Shown one piece after another: positions 59,240-64,000 of a stretch of DNA of 64,000 bases. Origin of the DNA: Pseudorasbora parva (Eukaryota > Chordata > Actinopteri > Cypriniformes > Gobionidae). The DNA lies in assembly GCF_024679245.1 (NCBI RefSeq), contig NC_090176.1:24072546-24136545 (forward strand). Direction: 5' to 3'. The translations under genes were made by a program, and so were the position numbers. The notes beneath the pieces were generated by a model that did no database searches, was not told the origin of the DNA, and saw nothing but the letters and a program-made list of their open reading frames with translations. Every line of letters starts with the position of its first letter. Position 1 is the first letter of the stretch.

Positions 59240-60430
59240 CTCACTCTCTCTTCAAATGTCGCACATTCTTGTCGAGCAAGCTGTGGCGAGTTCACAGTAC
59301 AGTGAATTAGAGTGCCTCTATCTCACAGAAAGGGCTTTGGGGAACATCCCACGCCACCGTCACACACTGGCAGTCCTGGACAGATTAGATACGGTAACCC
59401 TAGCAAAACTCGCTTTTATCCAATTATCTCTGTTGTTTTGCTGCTATCTGGGCCAACAACAGCCACTCTCTCCTCTCCCTTTCAATCAGCTATCTCTTTA
59501 TCTGCGGCTCAGATTCTGTTACACCCATACATTGCTGGATCTTTGTAGTGTGTCTCTGTAGAGGCAGGGCAGAGTGACTATGACCATATTAAATATGCTA
59601 GAGCTGAAGTATTCACTCTGATCCTCTCTGCCACATCACAAGACAGAAATACACTCCCTCTCTCTGCTATGGCAACCTCGCATTCAGAGTTCTTTTGATT
59701 GCTATCCTTTTTAGAATGACGGCGCTTGTAATGCGGTCCCTGCTGACTTGCAACGGAGCAGAGTAGGTTAGTTACAAAGGCATTAGTATATTTTTAGTGC
59801 TCAGTCCTGCAGCATTTAATCTTCCCTCACTCTTGTGAATGTGCTTCATGCTGTTTGAGGCTCATAATGGAGCCTTTTCCTTTTTTTTTGCTGCATAGGA
59901 ATATCTGTTGCGTGACCGTGTGTGGGTTGCTTCACGGGCCGTTTGCATATGTGTGTGCGTTTCTCTGCGTTCGGGTGTGGCAAGTCATTGTGTATGCCTC
60001 CACGTCTCGGACTCCAGAGGGTCTGTTACAGAGACCCTTAATTGGGGGGTGGGGGGTGGGTGGGGGGAATGCGGTTACAGATGAGCAGTGTTTGAGTGCA
60101 GAGGGATTGAGAGAGAGGAATGTAGACGCTCAGGGATTGAAGCAAGAAGTCATTATCAGTCAGCGTGGAAACAAGCTAAGAGGAACAACTAAATTACGCT
60201 AACCCACCCGCACAAGCCAAGGATAATCTTATAAGAATATTACACAAGTAAACAGACAAATGCGTAAACAATTATTTTCAAACTGCATTCAAAAGAATGC
60301 ACAAAAGCAAAGGTGTGCTTAGTGATTCTCTCTGTTTATGTCGTGTTGGTTTTTCTTGTTTGTTCGCCTGTTTGCCTCTAACAACACCATTTGAAAGCAA
60401 AACAGCATCTTTCTCTATTGAAAATCATTC
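59240..60430. other. Intron 1, no repeats recognised; G-rich motif inside
   Basis: No transposon ends. Contains a G-quadruplex-prone run at 60044-60066 (runs of 6, 6, 3 and 6 G separated by single T). Frames of 75-115 codons (for example 59855-60202) look random and cross the G run. Confidence 0.45.
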
Positions 60431-60433
60431 AAA

Positions 60434-60590
60434 AGTAGCCATGTGATTTGACTAAATATATGTATATATAGAGAGCATATGAAAAATGTAATTGCCTCCA
60501 GCAGTGACTATATATACATTTAGTCAAAACATATGGCTACTGTGGTATATTCGAATAGTCACTGCTGAAGGCAATCACATTTTTTCATAT
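60434..60590. repeat. Interleaved inverted repeats (A-B-A'-B')
   Basis: Arm A (60434-60470, 'agtagccatgtgatttgact') is inverted at A' (60509-60541, 'agtcaaaacatatggctact'). Arm B (60475-60510, 'gcatatgaaaaatgtaattg') is inverted at B' (60556-60590, 'caatcacattttttcatat'). The order A-B-A'-B' means that both hairpins cannot form as one nested stem. Confidence 0.85.
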
Positions 60591-61195
60591 CACACTTTCA
60601 CACTTTTTAAAAACGCACTATTCAATTCTTTATCTGTAAACCTTTTTAATTAGAAAAACCCCTTAAAATAGCCTATTTAATTATACATGTTAAAATGCAT
60701 GGCCTTTCGCCACGCTCCTTTATGAACATCTGTGATCACACATCAGTTTCTATTAATTATCAAGTTATTCTCTCTTTTGTTAGGTTGCTTGGAAACCATA
60801 AATGGTCTATAGTAGACTGATGAAATATATTAAAGCGATATTTATTTAATGAACAATTATTTACCTTGTTGCTGTTGTGTTCCTTCACGTTGGGCTTAAG
60901 CAACTCTTAACCTTTGTACTCTAACATTACTGTAATTCAAGGCCTCTTGAGAATTATTGCTTTAATTTACATTATTAGTAGATCGTCATTACAGCACTGA
61001 AATACAAACAAAGCCCTGGGATGAACACATTGCTTGACCTTGACGAGAGGTTTGCTTACCTTCAATCTTTAATGTTCGCCATGGAGAGGTTCAAGATTAC
61101 ATGCAAGTTTAAAATGTAGTGATCCCCTGGGTGGGGTTGGTGTTACAGTCATGCTGGTCATGTTTTTGGTTGTTGTATGTCTGCCGCTAAAAGTT

Positions 61196-61448
61196 TAATA
61201 TTTTGTCATGTCTCTTTAAAACATTTCCTTGTAAAATAACGGTAAAATACGGGCAGCAGTGTTTTCCAGCAATCTACTGTAATTCTATGGATTATATACC
61301 GTGAAATTGCTTTACAGATTATAACATAAAAACAAAAAAACAGTATTTTTTTTAATTTTACAGTAAAATATTGGCAGCTGTCGGCAGCAATACACTGTAA
61401 TTATACTGTAATAATACTGTAAAATTACTTTGTGGTCATTTAGTGTAA
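61196..61448 (+). repeat. 'acggtaaaatac' / 'tactgtaa' AT-rich repeat
   Basis: Repeated phrases 'aacggtaaaatacgggcagc', 'acagtaaaatattggcagct', 'tacactgtaattatactgta' and 'aatactgtaaaattac' look like an internally repetitive cyprinid MITE. Boundaries unclear. Confidence 0.5.
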
Positions 61449-61449
61449 A

Positions 61450-63940
61450 AATACATACAGTACATTTTTGTGATTATTTCGGTTTATAATAAAAACGTTG
61501 AGGTAAAAACAACTCAATTTGGGTAGTTTTTGGCAACATAGCTCTGGGTCAGAAGGGAACCCCAAAATAGGACGACAATTTAAACCACAGGGGAAATTAA
61601 TAGAGTAAAAAGAGAGGCAACAGTAATATGCTAATAAAAAGGTGAACATTTATTTATAAGAAAACACATTAAATGGACAATTAAAAAAACAAACAAAAAA
61701 AAAACAATATGGATATTTGTAAGAAAAACTGCAGAAAATAATACAAACTCAATCTGTTTTGTTTAGCTATAATAATCAATAACGTTTAAGAACAAATTTG
61801 ACCAATTATTTAGTTACTTTTTTTCACGTACCAACAAGAACTAGATGGCCAAAACCACCACGCTTAGGGCCACCAAGAAATACACAGTTTGAAAGTCTTA
61901 ATAAACACAAAAATTTTGGAATAAATTATGTACTACAGTGAATCTAAAGGATTTTACGCTATCCGTTTAATGCGTTTATAATCACTCTCAAGCGCTCAGT
62001 TCAGTTACAGCTTATCGGTCACTGTTCAAGTGATGTGAGGAAGAAAAAAAAAAAACTTGCCATGAGTGCTACAAACTTGGATAGGAAGACTTATTAAACT
62101 CCTTTCAGCACAATATAAGTTGTTGGATTTTTACTGCCACTATGTTCATTTCAGAGTAGAAACAGAGGGAGTTTTAAACGGATATAGGTACAGACACATT
62201 TTTCATATTCTATGTCTGCATGTCAAATTATGGATGTGAATCAATTGTGGAATGCATTTTTGTGCAAATTGGGTTTGTCAATTCATACATGCAAAGAGCC
62301 ATTGACAAGTAATAAACAGGGAACTGAGATAACATATTGACGTTATGTCGCAAACGCTCAGCAAAACATTAAAAACATTTCCAGCGTCGCTCATTGTAAA
62401 ACATGAGAATTAACTGAAATGAAAACTATTGCTCGACAAACGGAGATGCATTCCTCTGTGTTAGATTTATCAGTCATTGAAAAAAGTGGTGAGGGCATGT
62501 CTCCACCTTCCTGTAGCAGACGCATTTTCTTTTCTTTTTAAAATAAAAACACACTGACTTATGAATTGTGACATGGTGAAGATTAATTGTCTTGTGTTGT
62601 GATTGTGTTTCCCAAAGGCTTTTTTGCCATCCTGCTGATTGACACTTTGAATGTCTTGCTCTCACCACTGCTTTATTACGCAATGTGGCCTTAGCAAAAT
62701 GTTAAGTTGGGGGAGGGGGGTGATGATATAATATTGTTCCAGGCCCAGACCTGACACATAATTAGATAAGCTATAAAAAAAAACACGCGCAAAATTTGAC
62801 AGAGAGAAGGAGAGGATGGTCATAAAAAAACCTATTACAAGCCAGATTCAAATGGCTTGGAGCTTCTTATAAAAACCCAATCATGATATGGCCTCAGCTA
62901 ACACAAGAGCAGCGCTCACTGATGTAAGCATCAGAGGGGATAAGAAAAAAAATCCATAAAGCAAAATGAGATCAGATTAAGAGAGAATGTTGCTGTTCTA
63001 GCCCCAATAGCGCAGGACTCAGGGGAGTTGATGGGGAATTCCTGTGTTCTCGGATCTCAAAACCACTTCTATAACAACAACTCCCCCACAAAATGAAATC
63101 TTTGTTCGTTTTGTTGCTGTCAACATGTGTCCACATCTTTGATAGCATTTCTGTACAAAGCCTTCCATCGGTGTGTGTACCTCAATGAATAGTCTCAAAT
63201 ACCGCAATGACTGACCTTTAGGATCTGGCTTGTGGTTATGTTTTCTGCGTTTGGCTTTGCAGTACTGCCACTGGTTCAGTTTTAAACTTGAGATTGCAGA
63301 CTCTATTTCAAAGTGGCTGCAAAAATAAAATAAAAAATCCTTTGATCACTTTGGCTGCGTGCACATAAAATGGAACTATAAACTAGATTCATTCTCTAGC
63401 TCTAGCATCTTTCCCATGCAGTACCTTATTAATATTTATGGATTAACCAAGACGAATTTGTATTTGGAGGGTGGTTTGAAAGCAAACGCTCTCTGACTGG
63501 GACATAAAAAGCCCAGTTTACAACCAGTGCTCTGATTTTTTTCTCATGTTCAGTGAGAATTTCACATTGAATGTCATTTGATATATAACATGCTGTTTCA
63601 CAGTTGCTGTCAGATCAGTCAAGGCGCTCGATTCTAGTAACATTGTAGCAACAGATGAATAATTAGTAGCTTACATACTGTACCTTTTCACTCCATCAGA
63701 CTGTGTACATCATGTGAGTAAATTCATTGTCATGGTGCCCAGCGTGAAGTGGAACGAACCTCTCTCCAGTATCCAATGCCAATTTTTCCACATGCACTGA
63801 TATAAAAACACATTTTCATTGATTGCTTTCTCATCACTTGCAATGAACTTGATGAACAAAAATAACTGGTCAGAGAAAAAGACAGTCCCGCCCCCAACTA
63901 AACACCATTGGTTGAGCTAATGTTGCTGTGTAATGTTGTG
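61450..63940. other. Intron 1, nothing recognised
   Basis: No repeat ends and no exon with splice sites recognised. Frames of at most 69 codons. The region 62500-63500 has mixed composition and could be unique sequence. Confidence 0.4.
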
Positions 63941-63949
63941 ATACTCAAA

Positions 63950-64000
63950 CAAACATTCATGTTCTTCCAAACCTGTATTTCTTTCTTCTGTCCTGAATGT
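63950..64000 (+). repeat. Left-arm fragment of an Angel-like element, cut by the window end
   Basis: 'aacattcatgttcttccaaa' then 'cctgtatttctttcttctgt' matches the left arm seen at 43125-43165. The right arm would lie beyond 64000. Confidence 0.65.

Overview
This window is nuclear DNA from a teleost fish, almost certainly a cyprinid (carp/zebrafish group). The evidence is a multi-exon vertebrate gene start with a GT splice donor, very long AT/CT/GT microsatellites, and families of repeats that I know from cyprinid genomes: fold-back elements with GGATAGTTCACCC termini, a 5S-rRNA-headed SINE, Tc1, Harbinger, hAT and piggyBac relics, and L2-type LINE tails. Nothing in it is prokaryotic: there are no operons, CRISPR arrays or Shine-Dalgarno-led genes, and almost every ORF of 60-146 codons is a chance or repeat-derived reading frame.

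The only intact host coding sequence I can support is coding exon 1 of znf804a (33856-33966, + strand, 37 codons, then a GT donor). It is preceded by a GC-richer 5' leader with upstream ORFs and an in-frame stop, and further out by a (GA)34 tract and a (CT)75 tract. The C2H2 finger of the protein is encoded by later exons that I do not find here, so everything from 33967 to 64000 is the start of a very large first intron.

Layout. 1-33000 is intergenic sequence upstream of znf804a and is a graveyard of nested transposons: a Tc1 relic split by a Harbinger-type element (3088-5036); five hAT-type elements that still carry 8-bp target duplications (6169-7048, 7996-8154, 11445-12081, 15648-16692, 17210-18109); a decayed THAP-domain reading frame (about 11040-11306); a piggyBac-like relic (14456-15293) framed by a perfect 36-nt inverted repeat; an LTR split by a hAT element (17010-18237); a repeat-derived coding relic with a DNVDHN motif (about 23600-23960); a 5S-derived SINE3-like copy (about 24248-24845); and an L2-type LINE 3' end (about 25430-26491). 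33967-64000 is intron 1. It holds mainly TTAA-flanked fold-back elements, the longest an almost perfect 840-bp hairpin, two LINE 3' ends, an IS630/mariner-like relic (53802-55300), and stretches free of recognisable repeats that could hold regulatory DNA.

I did not find a new biological system. The most useful leads are the long hairpins inside the znf804a pre-mRNA, the inverted-repeat structure around the piggyBac relic, a possible unannotated promoter with splice sites near 13.9-14.4 kb, an old direct duplication inside the intron, and an interleaved inverted-repeat structure at 60.4-60.6 kb. All family names rest on remembered consensus sequences, not on a database search.
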